This document shows positions 9,501 through 18,518 of a DNA stretch of 64,000 nt, piece after piece; positions within the stretch are counted from its first letter, which is position 1; the number at the start of each line of letters is the position of its first letter. The stretch is from Trabulsiella odontotermitis. GTDB taxonomy: Bacteria > Pseudomonadota > Gammaproteobacteria > Enterobacterales > Enterobacteriaceae. Made by a program: the position numbers and the translations under genes. Below the pieces are notes generated by a model. That model saw nothing but the letters and a program-made list of their open reading frames with translations. It was not told the origin of the DNA and searched no databases. The DNA lies in the NCBI RefSeq assembly GCF_030053895.1, contig NZ_CP125781.1, positions 3,286,001 through 3,350,000 of the forward strand, read 5' to 3'.

Positions 9501-11375
9501 ATGGCTGACACATCGATGGCAATCAAAACCCCCGCGGGGCCGCTGGCTTACCTTTCCCGGCTGAATAAATTCCTGACAACACTGACCGCCTGGGCAGGCG
9601 GGCTGGTTTTACTGATTAACGTACTGGTGGTTTTTGCCTCCGTCATCTGGCGTTATGCCCTGCACTCCCCGATTGAATGGGCGGAAGAGATGGCGCGCGC
9701 TATGATGATTGCGCTGGTCTTCTTCGGCGTGGCGACCTCGACCGGGCGCGGCGGACATATCGGCGTTGATCTCTTTTTGCGCTTCATTCCTGAATCTGTC
9801 CGTCCTTATATTGTGCATGCCAGCCGTTGGGTACTGCTGCTGGTCGCTATCGGACTGGTGGTATCCAGTTATGATCTGCTGATGGCGGCTCGCCTGCAAA
9901 CCACCGAAACCGGGCTGCCGCAAATTATCTCGGTCATTCCAGTGCTTATCGGCACCAGCGTAATGATGCTGGCGGCGCTGGAACATGCGCTGAAAGCGCC
10001 AGCGAAAGTTGTGCTGGTCAGTGGCGCAGGGATTCTGGTGTTAATTCTGCTGGGATGGCTGAAACTTTCCCTGATGGCAGACCCGGCAACCGCTGCCGCC
10101 GGACTGATGCTGATCTGCTTCGTGCTGGGCATTGTCGCGGGTGTGCCGATTGCCTTTACCCTCGGGATGTCGGCGATGGCATTTTTCATCTGCGACCCTT
10201 CCCTGCCGTTCGTCTTTTTCTCACAGCAGGTCGTCGCCGGGGTGGATCACTTCGTGCTGCTGGCAATTCCGTTCTTCCTGCTGGCTGGCGCCGCGATGGA
10301 AATCAACGGTATGTCAACGCGTCTGGTCGAGCTGGTCGTGCGTGGCATGGGGCGTTTCCGTGGCGGTCTGAACATGACGACTGTACTGTCGATGGCCTTC
10401 TTCTCCGGCATTTCCGGGTCGAAGCTGGCAGACGTCGCGGCAGTGGGCGGCGTACTGATGCCTGCCGTTCGCCGTGCGAAAGAAGACAGTGAAGAAGCCG
10501 CGGGCGTGTTCGCTGCTTCCGCCGTCGTGGCGGAAACCATTCCCCCTTGCGTTAACCTGATTGTACTGGGCTTCGTGGCCAACATCTCCATCGGCGCGCT
10601 GTTTATCGCCGGCCTGATGCCTGCCGCCTGCCTGCTGGTACTGATGCTGATCGCGGCCAACCGTTTCGGCGGCAAGATCAACATTCGTGAAGCGTATCCG
10701 CAGATGCGTCCTCTGCTGCAACTGTGGTTAGGCGCAATTGTCGGTCTGGCGATGATCTTCATGATTGGCCGTGGGGTCATGATGGGGATCGCCACCTCAA
10801 CGGAAATCTCGGCGTTTGCGGTGGTGTATGCGATTGTGATTGGTCGCCTGGCCTTCCGTGAACTGACGTTCCGCGCCACCGTGAAGATGTTTATCGACAT
10901 CGCGGCGATGTCCGGCGTGCTGTTGTTCATCGTTGCCTGTGCTACCAGCCTGTCGTACGTGCTGACGATTCAGATGATCCCACAGCAAATTGCGGAACTG
11001 CTGGTTGGCATTGGTCACTCGCAGGGCGCCTGGGTCTTCCTGTTGCTGACCATCATTATTCTGATTGTCTTCGGTGCGGTTCTGGAAGGTGCGCCGGCAC
11101 TGATCATCTTCGCCCCGATTCTGGTGCCGATTGCTGTCCAGCTTGGCTTTAACGCCCTGCACTACGGCATTGTCATGATTCTGGCGATGGGCTTCGGTCT
11201 GTTCTCCCCCCCTATCGGCCTCGGGTTATACACCACCTGCGCCATTTGTGGGGTAGAAATGAAGAACGTGATCCGTCCGATGGTGAAATACCTGTTGGTT
11301 TCCCTGTTTGGCATCATCCTGATTGCGATGATTCCGATCATCACCACCTGGTTGCCAGGACTGGCAGGATACTGA
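9501..11375 (+). CDS. TRAP transporter fused small and large membrane subunits (DctQM)
   Basis: 624 residues, strongly hydrophobic throughout. Residues 1-180 are the four-helix DctQ-type small subunit (WRYALHSPIEWAEEMARAMMI is its signature); from about 185 the DctM-type large subunit follows, an ion-transporter-superfamily channel with FFLLAGAAME, SGISGSKLADVAAVG and FSPPIGLGLY motifs. Most TRAP systems encode Q and M separately; fused QM is a known minority form. Drives sodium- or proton-coupled uptake of the ligand held by the upstream binding protein. The start codon at 9501 follows a GAGG ribosome site. Confidence 0.93.
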   Translation: MADTSMAIKTPAGPLAYLSRLNKFLTTLTAWAGGLVLLINVLVVFASVIWRYALHSPIEWAEEMARAMMIALVFFGVATSTGRGGHIGVDLFLRFIPESVRPYIVHASRWVLLLVAIGLVVSSYDLLMAARLQTTETGLPQIISVIPVLIGTSVMMLAALEHALKAPAKVVLVSGAGILVLILLGWLKLSLMADPATAAAGLMLICFVLGIVAGVPIAFTLGMSAMAFFICDPSLPFVFFSQQVVAGVDHFVLLAIPFFLLAGAAMEINGMSTRLVELVVRGMGRFRGGLNMTTVLSMAFFSGISGSKLADVAAVGGVLMPAVRRAKEDSEEAAGVFAASAVVAETIPPCVNLIVLGFVANISIGALFIAGLMPAACLLVLMLIAANRFGGKINIREAYPQMRPLLQLWLGAIVGLAMIFMIGRGVMMGIATSTEISAFAVVYAIVIGRLAFRELTFRATVKMFIDIAAMSGVLLFIVACATSLSYVLTIQMIPQQIAELLVGIGHSQGAWVFLLLTIIILIVFGAVLEGAPALIIFAPILVPIAVQLGFNALHYGIVMILAMGFGLFSPPIGLGLYTTCAICGVEMKNVIRPMVKYLLVSLFGIILIAMIPIITTWLPGLAGY

Positions 11376-11437
11376 TCGCTAAAGCAGTTGAATTAACAGA
11401 TAATTAAGTCAGTAAACGCGTAAATAATGAGGGCAGT

Positions 11438-12487
11438 ATGGCTAATATCAGGGATGTCGCGAACCACGCTGGCGTTTCCGTCAGTAGCGTGTCGAATGTG
11501 TTGAATGGCCGCACTAATCAAATGCGCCCGGAGACACTCGCGCGTATCCGGCAGTCCATGCGTGACCTGAATTATCTGCCGAACCGGGTGGCTCAGCAGT
11601 TGAAAACCGGCCAGGCGCGAATGATTGGCTTACTGGTGCCGTCGATTGTGAACCCCAGTTTTGCGATGCTGACGCGTGAGGTCGATCGCGTTGCTAAAGC
11701 CAATCAGTATCGGGTGTTGTTGGGTAACACCTATCGCCAGGAAGACGAAGAAAAAGCCTTTCTGGAAGATATGTTTGCCCATGGCGTAAAAGGCGTGATT
11801 GTTGTCGCAACGGCAATGGATCGCCCCCACTTCGCCAACGCCGCCCGCCACGGCATGGTGATGGTGAACTACGACAGTCTGATGTCAACTCACGCGCCGG
11901 ACGGCAATCCGCCGTTCGACAGCGTCTCGATGGATAACGTCGAAGCCGGGCGACTGGCGGCGGAGCACTTAATTGAACGGGGTTGCCGGCAACTGGTATT
12001 CGTCACCGAAGCCACACAGTTACCAAGCCGCCTGCATAAAATTGAAGGTTTCTATTCCGCCGTCAACCGCCATGGTTTGCAGGAGAGCGCACAGGTTATT
12101 GAAGGCAAAGCCGGGGAAGCCTACGGCGATGCTGAAATGACCGAACTGGGGCGATCGCTTGCCGCCAGAGTGCTCGAGCAGTCACCGCGCCCGGATGGCA
12201 TTGTGGCCATCAACGATGCGATGGGTATTGGTCTGATGGCCGGGTTACGCAGCGCGGGGGTACGGATCCCGCAGGACATGTCCGTCATCGGTATTGATAA
12301 CATTCCGCTTGCGGATCTGGTGCAACCGCCGATGAGCTCGGTGATGCCACCGCTGGCCGACATGGTCACCATGATGGTTGATCGCCTGCTGACGCGCATT
12401 GAAAACCCGGATCTGACGCCGGAGGAGTTTTTATTTATCCCTAAACTCATTAGCCGCCAGTCGGTGATTGAGAAGGGAGAGTCTTAA
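11438..12487 (+). CDS. LacI-family transcriptional regulator
   Basis: 349 residues. Residues 1-60 are the LacI headpiece (NIRDVANHAGVSVSSVSNVLNG, then the hinge LNYLPNRVAQQL). Residues 62-340 are the periplasmic-binding-protein-like effector domain (IGLLVPSIVNPSF; DGIVAINDAMGIGLMAGL; VIGIDNIPLADLVQPPMSSV). It sits between the TRAP transporter and the dehydrogenase, 62 bp after the transporter, and probably represses the cluster through the palindrome at 8298-8309. The effector is unknown and presumably is the transported compound or an intermediate. Confidence 0.93.
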   Translation: MANIRDVANHAGVSVSSVSNVLNGRTNQMRPETLARIRQSMRDLNYLPNRVAQQLKTGQARMIGLLVPSIVNPSFAMLTREVDRVAKANQYRVLLGNTYRQEDEEKAFLEDMFAHGVKGVIVVATAMDRPHFANAARHGMVMVNYDSLMSTHAPDGNPPFDSVSMDNVEAGRLAAEHLIERGCRQLVFVTEATQLPSRLHKIEGFYSAVNRHGLQESAQVIEGKAGEAYGDAEMTELGRSLAARVLEQSPRPDGIVAINDAMGIGLMAGLRSAGVRIPQDMSVIGIDNIPLADLVQPPMSSVMPPLADMVTMMVDRLLTRIENPDLTPEEFLFIPKLISRQSVIEKGES

Positions 12488-12658
12488 TATTCTGTAAGAA
12501 AGAGGCGGCAGCGTGAATAAAGCTGCCAACACCGGGGAAGTTTATTGGTCAGTCAATGACCACGGCCCACTGTTGCCTTAAATAAGCAACTGAAGCCACA
12601 AAATAATAATTCAGGTTTGCAGTTTGTCATTCGCAGAAATCAAATACAGGAGATTAAA

Positions 12659-13423
12659 ATGGGTAATCTTTCCGGAAAAAGAGTGCTGATTACTGGCGCA
12701 GAACAAGGGATCGGCAAGGCGACGGCGAAAGCGCTGATCGAAGCCGGATGCGATATTTATATCCATTACTTCAGCGGAGAAGAAGGTCCGAAAGAACTGG
12801 CTGCACTGGCAACCTCACTGGGGCAAAAAGCGGCTTACGGTCATGCCGATTTAACCGATGAAGTCGATGCCGCGAAATGTGTTTCTATTGCGGCGGAATT
12901 CCTCGGCGGTATTGATATTCTGATCAATAACGTCGGCGGGATTATTGCCAGAAAATGGATGGGCGAAATTGATCAGGCCTTCTGGAAGACCGTTATTGAC
13001 GTCAACATGACCACCATGCTGAACGTCACGCAAAGCGCGTTGCCATATCTCAAAGCGGCCAAAGACGGCGCCAGCATTGTGAACCTCGCCTCGCTGGCGG
13101 GCCGCTCCGGCGGGCATTCCGGTTCTCTGGTCTACTCCACCACCAAAGGCGCGGTGCTGACCTGGACGCGTTCGCTGGCGGCAGAGCTGGGACAGTATGG
13201 CATTCGCGTTAACGCTGTCGCGCCAGGGCTGATTCTTGGCACCCGTTTCCATAACGTCCACACCACCAAAGAATCCGCCGATGAAACCATCAGCGCCATT
13301 CCGTTGGGACGTGCGGGCACCGCTGAAGATGTTGCACGCACTATTCGTTTCCTGGCCTCGGAATATGATGGCTTTATTTCTGGCGCCACTATCGATATTA
13401 ACGGCGGCATTTATCGTATGTGA
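12659..13423 (+). CDS. Short-chain dehydrogenase/reductase of the TRAP cluster
   Basis: 254 residues from the chosen ATG at 12659, which has AGGAG 7 nt upstream; a start 14 codons earlier has no ribosome site. Classical SDR: NAD(P)-binding TGAEQGIG near residue 13, NNVGG, catalytic Ser in NLASLAG, YSTTK (Tyr/Lys), and C-terminal GFISGATIDINGG. Likely oxidises a sugar or sugar-acid hydroxyl taken up by the TRAP system. A 12507-12540 GGCAGC/GCTGCC hairpin lies in the 171-bp gap after the LacI gene. The mutarotase gene follows 75 bp downstream. Substrate unknown. Confidence 0.9.
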   Translation: MGNLSGKRVLITGAEQGIGKATAKALIEAGCDIYIHYFSGEEGPKELAALATSLGQKAAYGHADLTDEVDAAKCVSIAAEFLGGIDILINNVGGIIARKWMGEIDQAFWKTVIDVNMTTMLNVTQSALPYLKAAKDGASIVNLASLAGRSGGHSGSLVYSTTKGAVLTWTRSLAAELGQYGIRVNAVAPGLILGTRFHNVHTTKESADETISAIPLGRAGTAEDVARTIRFLASEYDGFISGATIDINGGIYRM

Positions 13424-13498
13424 CGGGAAAGCAGTGGCAACCGTCAATTTGAACATGCCAGGGACAATAATGACCTGGCACGTTTTACAGGGATCATT

Positions 13499-13918
13499 AT
13501 GATTAAAACAGACATCATTCACCCGGAGCTGTTAAGCGTCCTGGCAAAATGTGGTCATAAAACAAAAATATTGCTCGCTGACAGCAACTATTCTTTCGTG
13601 ACCAATTCAGCCCCTGATGCGACGATTATCTATCTCAATTTTGCTCCCGGGATGATCAACAGCCCGTTTATTCTTGAGAAGCTACTGAAATATATCAATG
13701 TCGAAAGCGCGACGCTAATGGCCTCCCCTGCCGACTTTGATAATACCATTGAAAAAGAGTATCAGCGTCTTTTATCACCCGAAACGGAATTTAACTGGCT
13801 GACGCGCGAAGCATTCTATGCGCTGGCTAAATCATCCGACACCCTGCTGGTGATTGCTTCCGGCGAAACGCGACGCTTCGCCAATATTATTCTGACCGTT
13901 GGTGTCGTGCGGGTATAA
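13499..13918 (+). CDS. RbsD/FucU-family mutarotase-like protein
   Basis: 139 residues, the usual length for the family. RbsD and FucU interconvert pyranose/furanose or alpha/beta anomers of ribose and fucose. The diagnostic residues are present: His20 in KCGHKTK, Asp28 in ILLAD, and Asn129 in the C-terminal ANIILTVGVV stretch. The family Tyr two residues before that Asn is Phe127 here. It lies at the end of the TRAP/LacI/SDR cluster and suggests that the transported compound is a reducing sugar whose anomer matters to the dehydrogenase. The gene ends 2 bp from the convergent LysR gene. Confidence 0.82.
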   Translation: MIKTDIIHPELLSVLAKCGHKTKILLADSNYSFVTNSAPDATIIYLNFAPGMINSPFILEKLLKYINVESATLMASPADFDNTIEKEYQRLLSPETEFNWLTREAFYALAKSSDTLLVIASGETRRFANIILTVGVVRV

Positions 13919-13919
13919 C

Positions 13920-14816
13920 TCACCGCTGCGCCATCTCGCGCGCCAGCGCCAGAAACGCCGCCAGCCCGGCGGAGGGGTGGCGTCTGCCTGGATAGTAAAG
14001 GCACAGCCCCGGAAACGGCGGCGTCCAGTCATCCAGAAGGCGCACCATGCGCCCGGCGGCAATATCGCCGACCACGTTCTGTTCGAGGAAAAACCCAATG
14101 CCGAGCCCTTCCAGCACGGCAGCGCGGGAGAGTGCGGCGTCGTCCAGCGTCAGTGGCCCGTTCACTTCAACATGCGCCACTTCCCCCTGTTTTTCCAGAT
14201 GCCAGCGATAAAGCGCACCATCCGGCAGACGCACACGCAGACAGGCATGCCTGAGCAGATCGCCCGGTGTCGTCGGTGTGCCATGTTGCGCCAGATAATC
14301 TGGTGACGCCGCCACCGCGAAACGCTGCGGCTGCCCGAGGGAGAGCGCAATCATGTCCTGCGGCACCAGACCCGCGACCCGGACGCCCAGATCAAACCCT
14401 TCCGCCACGATATCCACCAGCCGCCCTTCAGTGACCAGATCAATATGCATCTGTGGATAACGGCGCAGAAACTCGACGATCAGCGTCGAAAACAACGTGA
14501 GCGCGGCAAACGGTGGCGCATTGATGCGTAACACACCGGATGGTGTGCCCTTGCGGGCGCGCACCGCTTCCAGCGCATCATTCACCCCCTGCAGTGACGG
14601 CCCCAGTTGTTCGACCAGCTGTTGCCCGGCCTCTGTCAGCGCCACGCTACGGGTGGTGCGATTAAACAGTCGCACCTCAAGTTCCGCCTCAAGGCGGGCG
14701 ATGGTGTGGCTCAGCGCGGTGGTCGACATATCTAAATCGATCGCCGCCGCCCGGAAGGTTCCCCGGCGGGCGATGGTGAGTACCGCCTGTAAATCATTCA
14801 GCGTCACGCGCGACAT
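13920..14816 (-). CDS. LysR-family transcriptional regulator
   Basis: 298 residues. Residues 1-60 are the winged HTH (LNDLQAVLTIARRGTFRAAAIDLDMSTTALSHTIARLE), and 90-295 the LysR substrate-binding domain with the GVLRINAPP and DLGVRVAG motifs common in the subgroup that controls neighbouring oxidoreductases. It is transcribed divergently from the SDR gene at 14945 across a 128-bp gap, the classic LysR arrangement, so it probably regulates that gene and itself. Inducer unknown. Confidence 0.92.
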   Translation of the reverse strand: MSRVTLNDLQAVLTIARRGTFRAAAIDLDMSTTALSHTIARLEAELEVRLFNRTTRSVALTEAGQQLVEQLGPSLQGVNDALEAVRARKGTPSGVLRINAPPFAALTLFSTLIVEFLRRYPQMHIDLVTEGRLVDIVAEGFDLGVRVAGLVPQDMIALSLGQPQRFAVAASPDYLAQHGTPTTPGDLLRHACLRVRLPDGALYRWHLEKQGEVAHVEVNGPLTLDDAALSRAAVLEGLGIGFFLEQNVVGDIAAGRMVRLLDDWTPPFPGLCLYYPGRRHPSAGLAAFLALAREMAQR

Positions 14817-14944
14817 TATCCCGATTCCTTCATCAAGTCATTCCTGTTTATCCCCGTTGTCCAAATTATCTGCCTTCCTTAAAGTTAACAAGCACCATTA
14901 ACCAGATAACTGAAATGAACAAAAACGAGTCGGGAGATAAATAA

Positions 14945-15727
14945 ATGGCGGAATTTCTGACGCTGAAAGGCAAGCGCGCACTGGTCACCTCCGGCACCAA
15001 AGGCGCAGGAGCGGCGACGGTCGCGTTGTTTCGTGAACTGGGGGCGCAGGTGATGACTGTAGCGCGTCATCGACCTGAAGACTTGCAGGACGACAGCCTG
15101 TTCGTTGCCGCCGATCTAACCACCGACGCCGGATGCCAGCAGTTGGCAGAGCAGGTAACCGCGCGCCTCGGCAGCGTGGATATCATCGTGCATATGCTGG
15201 GCGGGTCGTCGTCGCCAGCCGGGGGATTTGCCGCGCTGGACGAGCAGCAATGGCAGCGGGAACTGGCGCTCAATCTGATGCCTGCGGTGCGGCTGGACAG
15301 GCTGCTGGTGCCGGGCATGATTTCGCGTGGCGCGGGCGTTGTCATTCATGTCTCGTCCATTCAGCGCCTGATGCCGCTGCCGGAAGCAACCACCGCTTAT
15401 GCCGCTGCGAAAGCCGCGCTCTCGGCCTATAGCAAAAGCCTGTCAAAAGAGGTATCGCCCAAAGGCGTTCGTGTGTTGCGCGTCTCCCCCGGATGGATAG
15501 AAACCGAAGCCGCCGTGCGTCTGGCAGAGCGGCTGGCCGAACAGGCGGGAACAGACTATGCGGGGGGTAAAAAAATCATTATGGATTCGCTGGGCGGGAT
15601 CCCGCTCGGGCGCCCCGCGAAACCGGAAGAGGTGGCGAATCTGATTGCCTTCCTGGCTTCTGATCGCGCGGGGGCGATTACGGGGACAGAGTACCTGATT
15701 GATGGCGGCACCGTCCCCACGGTGTGA
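14945..15727 (+). CDS. Short-chain dehydrogenase/reductase next to the LysR gene
   Basis: 260 residues. SDR signature TSGTKGAG (cofactor loop), HMLGG in place of NNAG, catalytic Ser in HVSSIQR, YAAAK, and GAITGTEYLIDGG at the C-terminus. The ATG follows GGGAG 7 nt upstream. Divergent from the LysR regulator, which probably controls it. The gene ends 13 bp from the convergent second SDR gene. Substrate not readable from sequence. Confidence 0.9.
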   Translation: MAEFLTLKGKRALVTSGTKGAGAATVALFRELGAQVMTVARHRPEDLQDDSLFVAADLTTDAGCQQLAEQVTARLGSVDIIVHMLGGSSSPAGGFAALDEQQWQRELALNLMPAVRLDRLLVPGMISRGAGVVIHVSSIQRLMPLPEATTAYAAAKAALSAYSKSLSKEVSPKGVRVLRVSPGWIETEAAVRLAERLAEQAGTDYAGGKKIIMDSLGGIPLGRPAKPEEVANLIAFLASDRAGAITGTEYLIDGGTVPTV

Positions 15728-15740
15728 AGACTACTGCGGA

Positions 15741-16496
15741 TTAATCGGGATTCATGGCGCGGAAAATCGCGTCGTAAGTACCCTCTCTTTCCGCCCAACG
15801 GCGGGCTTTATCACGTTCCAGCAGGATCTCCCCGCCAGGATGGTCATGACGTTCAAGCAGCGTCATGACCTCGTGGATATATGCCGCCAGCGGCATGGCA
15901 CGTGGATCCGTCGCCTGTTGAATGCCAGTGATCATGGTCTGTACGTAAGGCGGCGCCAGCTCAAGCACTTCCACAGGGATGTCACGCAGCTGGTAACGGA
16001 GCGACACCAGCCACGAGTGCAGGAAGGCTTTACTGGCGCAGTAGGTCGGGAAAACCGCTCTGGGCAGAAACGCCAGCGCCGAACTGGTCGCCATCAGCGT
16101 GGCGCCAGGCTGCGTTTTGATCAGCGGAAGAAACGCCGCAGTGGCACGGATCACCCCGAGGATGTTGGTGTCGACAATCGCCTGCGCGACGTCAGCATTC
16201 CAGTCCGCGTCAGTGATATCCTCAGTCTGAGAAATCCCGGCATTGGCGATCAGCATATTCAGCGCCGGGAAACGCGACCGCACGCTGGCTGTGACATCCG
16301 CGAGCATCGCCGTATCGGCAAGATCGAGCCGGTAGCCAGCCATGCCCGGGTTCGCCGCGGTGATCTCATCGAGCAGCGCCTGACGACGCCCCGTAATGAT
16401 GACCTGATTGCCCCGTTCGTGAAAAGCTTCCGCCAGCGCGCGGCCAATTCCGCTGGTGGCACCGGTAATAAGAAGAGTATTGCCGCTCATGTTCAT
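15741..16496 (-). CDS. DltE-like short-chain dehydrogenase
   Basis: 251 residues. TGATSGIG cofactor loop, ANAGIS, catalytic Ser in ATSSALA, and YCASK. The shape (LLITGATSGIGRALAEAF, ELAPPYVQT after the active site) matches the DltE/COG3967 branch of SDRs, which are general NADP-dependent oxidoreductases. It converges with the preceding SDR gene; 220 bp separate it from the anti-sigma gene upstream. A physiological role cannot be assigned. Confidence 0.88.
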   Translation of the reverse strand: MNMSGNTLLITGATSGIGRALAEAFHERGNQVIITGRRQALLDEITAANPGMAGYRLDLADTAMLADVTASVRSRFPALNMLIANAGISQTEDITDADWNADVAQAIVDTNILGVIRATAAFLPLIKTQPGATLMATSSALAFLPRAVFPTYCASKAFLHSWLVSLRYQLRDIPVEVLELAPPYVQTMITGIQQATDPRAMPLAAYIHEVMTLLERHDHPGGEILLERDKARRWAEREGTYDAIFRAMNPD

Positions 16497-16716
16497 TCTG
16501 TTTTCCTCAAAAGAAAAATGACCTGGCAGGCAGCGACACGAAAATCACGCGTGTGCGTGATGTCGTTTTAATGAAGTAAGGACGTCGCGCCAGATGACCC
16601 CTGTTTTCTCTGCTGAGACCCTCGGGATCGGGGCGCGTTGGATGACGGTAACGCCTACGGCATAAAAGGAAATGCGTAATGATTATATTGGCACCAGCAG
16701 GCCCCGGCAAGAGGCC

Positions 16717-17463
16717 TTAACTGGTCGCCAGTGAGACGGCTTTGCGCAACCCGTCCACACCGCTGGAATTCAGTGGCGTGACTAACGCGTAGTTATAGTG
16801 TTCGTCGCTCCAGTATTGCGCCATCACATCTTCCCCCTGCCGCTCGCCATGCGGTAATTTCACCGGACTTAACGGACGGATATACCAGCCGACGCGGGTT
16901 CCCTGCGGATCCTCATACATCACCAGCGCCGCCGGACCTTGCGCGGTCGCTATCAGCCGTGCGCCCCGTAGTTTGAACCCGTACTGTTCGAGATCCGGCG
17001 GCGGCACACCATTCATAAAATAGCGCGCCACCCAACGGCTCAGTTCAGTCTGCCGGGTTGCCACCACGTCCATGGGGGTGAGCGCGGCGTTATCAAACAG
17101 TTTATAGGCCTGCACCGCATCTTCCATCGGTTGATGGCTCATCAATAATTGCGACTCTTTCATCTGCCAGCCAGTCACCCCGCCGACGCCCAGCGCCAGC
17201 ACCAGCGCGCAGGCGGTTGCCAGCCGCCATTGCCGCTGTTGCCGCACCTGACGACGCAAATAATGGGGTTCCGGGCTTTCCAGTACGACGGTCTGGCGGT
17301 TCATCGCCTGGCGCAACTGCTGCGCGTCCTGGCGCCAGCCCGCCACCCGGGCCGCGGCATCCGGGTTCTCAGCCAGATAACGTTCCACGCGCGCTGAGGT
17401 CGCGTCATCCGCTTCGCCATCCATCCAGGCATGCAGATCGTGTTCATCCGGGGGCAAAGTCAT
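16717..17463 (-). CDS. Membrane anti-sigma factor for the adjacent ECF sigma
   Basis: 248 residues with one membrane segment (about 80-100, WRLATACALVLALGVGGVTG). The N-terminal cytoplasmic part (DLHAWMDGEADDATSARVERYLAENP) matches the anti-sigma domain that clamps ECF factors; I see no HxxxCxxC zinc motif. The remainder is periplasmic. The start overlaps the sigma stop by 4 nt, giving translational coupling and a fixed ratio. Last gene of the catalase/b561/sigma/anti-sigma operon. Confidence 0.87.
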   Translation of the reverse strand: MTLPPDEHDLHAWMDGEADDATSARVERYLAENPDAAARVAGWRQDAQQLRQAMNRQTVVLESPEPHYLRRQVRQQRQWRLATACALVLALGVGGVTGWQMKESQLLMSHQPMEDAVQAYKLFDNAALTPMDVVATRQTELSRWVARYFMNGVPPPDLEQYGFKLRGARLIATAQGPAALVMYEDPQGTRVGWYIRPLSPVKLPHGERQGEDVMAQYWSDEHYNYALVTPLNSSGVDGLRKAVSLATS

Positions 17464-17969
17464 TTCAGTCTCCTCAGCGGTAACGGCGTTACCTTACCTT
17501 CTAATTTCTCATGAAGCAGCTTACGCGCCCGGGAGAGCCGCGACATCACGGTTCCGGGCGGAATATCCAGCGTTTCAGCGACCTCTTTATAACTCAGCCC
17601 TTCAACGCTCACCAGCAACAAAATGGCGCGATAGTCGGTCGGCAGCGTGGCAAACTGCGCCAGCGTCTCGTCGGCCATCGCCAGCGATTCGGTGGAATAC
17701 CCCTCTGCTTCCTCACCGGTAAAAAAAGTGAGCAGTTTCAGGTAGCGCTTGCGCCGCCGCTCGCCATCAATGAACTGGCGATAAAGAATGGTGAACAGCC
17801 AGGCGCGCAGGCTGTGCTCGTCGTCATGTTGCGGCCGACGGGTAAGCGCCTTCGTCAGGCAGCTTTGCACCAGATCCTCCGCGCTGTGCGGGTTGCGGGT
17901 CAGCCACAGCGCAAAGCGTTGCAGATGTGGCATCACCCGGCGGATCTCACCATCAGTCAGCTGTGACAT
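17460..17969 (-). CDS. ECF-type RNA polymerase sigma factor
   Basis: 169 residues. Region 2 (about 10-75: HLQRFALWLTRNPHSAEDLVQSCLTKAL, LRAWLFTILYRQFID) and region 4 (about 105-160: LPTDYRAILLLVSVEGLSYKEVAETLDIPPGTVMSRLSRARKLL) are both complete, with no region 3, as in ECF factors. It follows cytochrome b561 by 9 bp and overlaps the anti-sigma gene by 4 nt. The motif upstream of the operon (19591-19620) fits its expected promoter class, implying autoregulation. Confidence 0.94.
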   Translation of the reverse strand: MSQLTDGEIRRVMPHLQRFALWLTRNPHSAEDLVQSCLTKALTRRPQHDDEHSLRAWLFTILYRQFIDGERRRKRYLKLLTFFTGEEAEGYSTESLAMADETLAQFATLPTDYRAILLLVSVEGLSYKEVAETLDIPPGTVMSRLSRARKLLHEKLEGKVTPLPLRRLK

Positions 17970-17978
17970 AACGCTCCT

Positions 17979-18518
17979 TCACCGTTTACGGGTGCCCGCC
18001 ATGCTTTGAAATACCCCGTCGCGGAGTATCAGCGCATGACGTAACGCCGCGGCCAGATGCAACATTACGGTGGCAAACAGCGCCAGCGCAACCAGAGAAT
18101 GCAGCGGGCGCAGGATCGCATAGCTGTCGTTACTCACCGGCAGGATCGGCGGTAACACAAAACTCCCGCCCAGGGTAATCGGATATCCCGCCGCCGACAG
18201 CATCGCCCAACCGATGAGCGGCTGCGCCAGCATCATCGCATACAGCGCCCAGTGCGACGCATGCGCCGCCACCCGCTGCCAGGCAGGCAACGAATCCGGC
18301 AACGGCGGTGTGGCGGTGGAGAAGCGCAACCCCAGACGCACCACCACCAGCACAAGGATCATCAACCCCAGCGGTTTGTGGATCGCCACCAGCAAACCGT
18401 GCAGCGATGACACCGTGGCGACCATTGCCACACCAATAAACAGCATCGCCAGTATTGCCGCTGCCATTAACCAGTGCAGCAGGCGCAGCGCCGGGTGAAA
18501 GTAAGCCACCTGTTTCAT
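17979..18518 (-). CDS. Cytochrome b561 family membrane protein
   Basis: 179 residues with four predicted membrane helices and histidines placed for two b hemes (FHPALRLLHW near the N-terminus; IHKPLG; HASHWALYAMM; LHSLVALALF and MLHLAAALRH). Family members carry electrons between the quinone pool and periplasmic acceptors. It overlaps the catalase stop by 4 nt, so it probably delivers electrons to the membrane-anchored catalase-fold peroxidase, as proposed for similar operons. That coupling is inference. Confidence 0.9.
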   Translation of the reverse strand: MKQVAYFHPALRLLHWLMAAAILAMLFIGVAMVATVSSLHGLLVAIHKPLGLMILVLVVVRLGLRFSTATPPLPDSLPAWQRVAAHASHWALYAMMLAQPLIGWAMLSAAGYPITLGGSFVLPPILPVSNDSYAILRPLHSLVALALFATVMLHLAAALRHALILRDGVFQSMAGTRKR

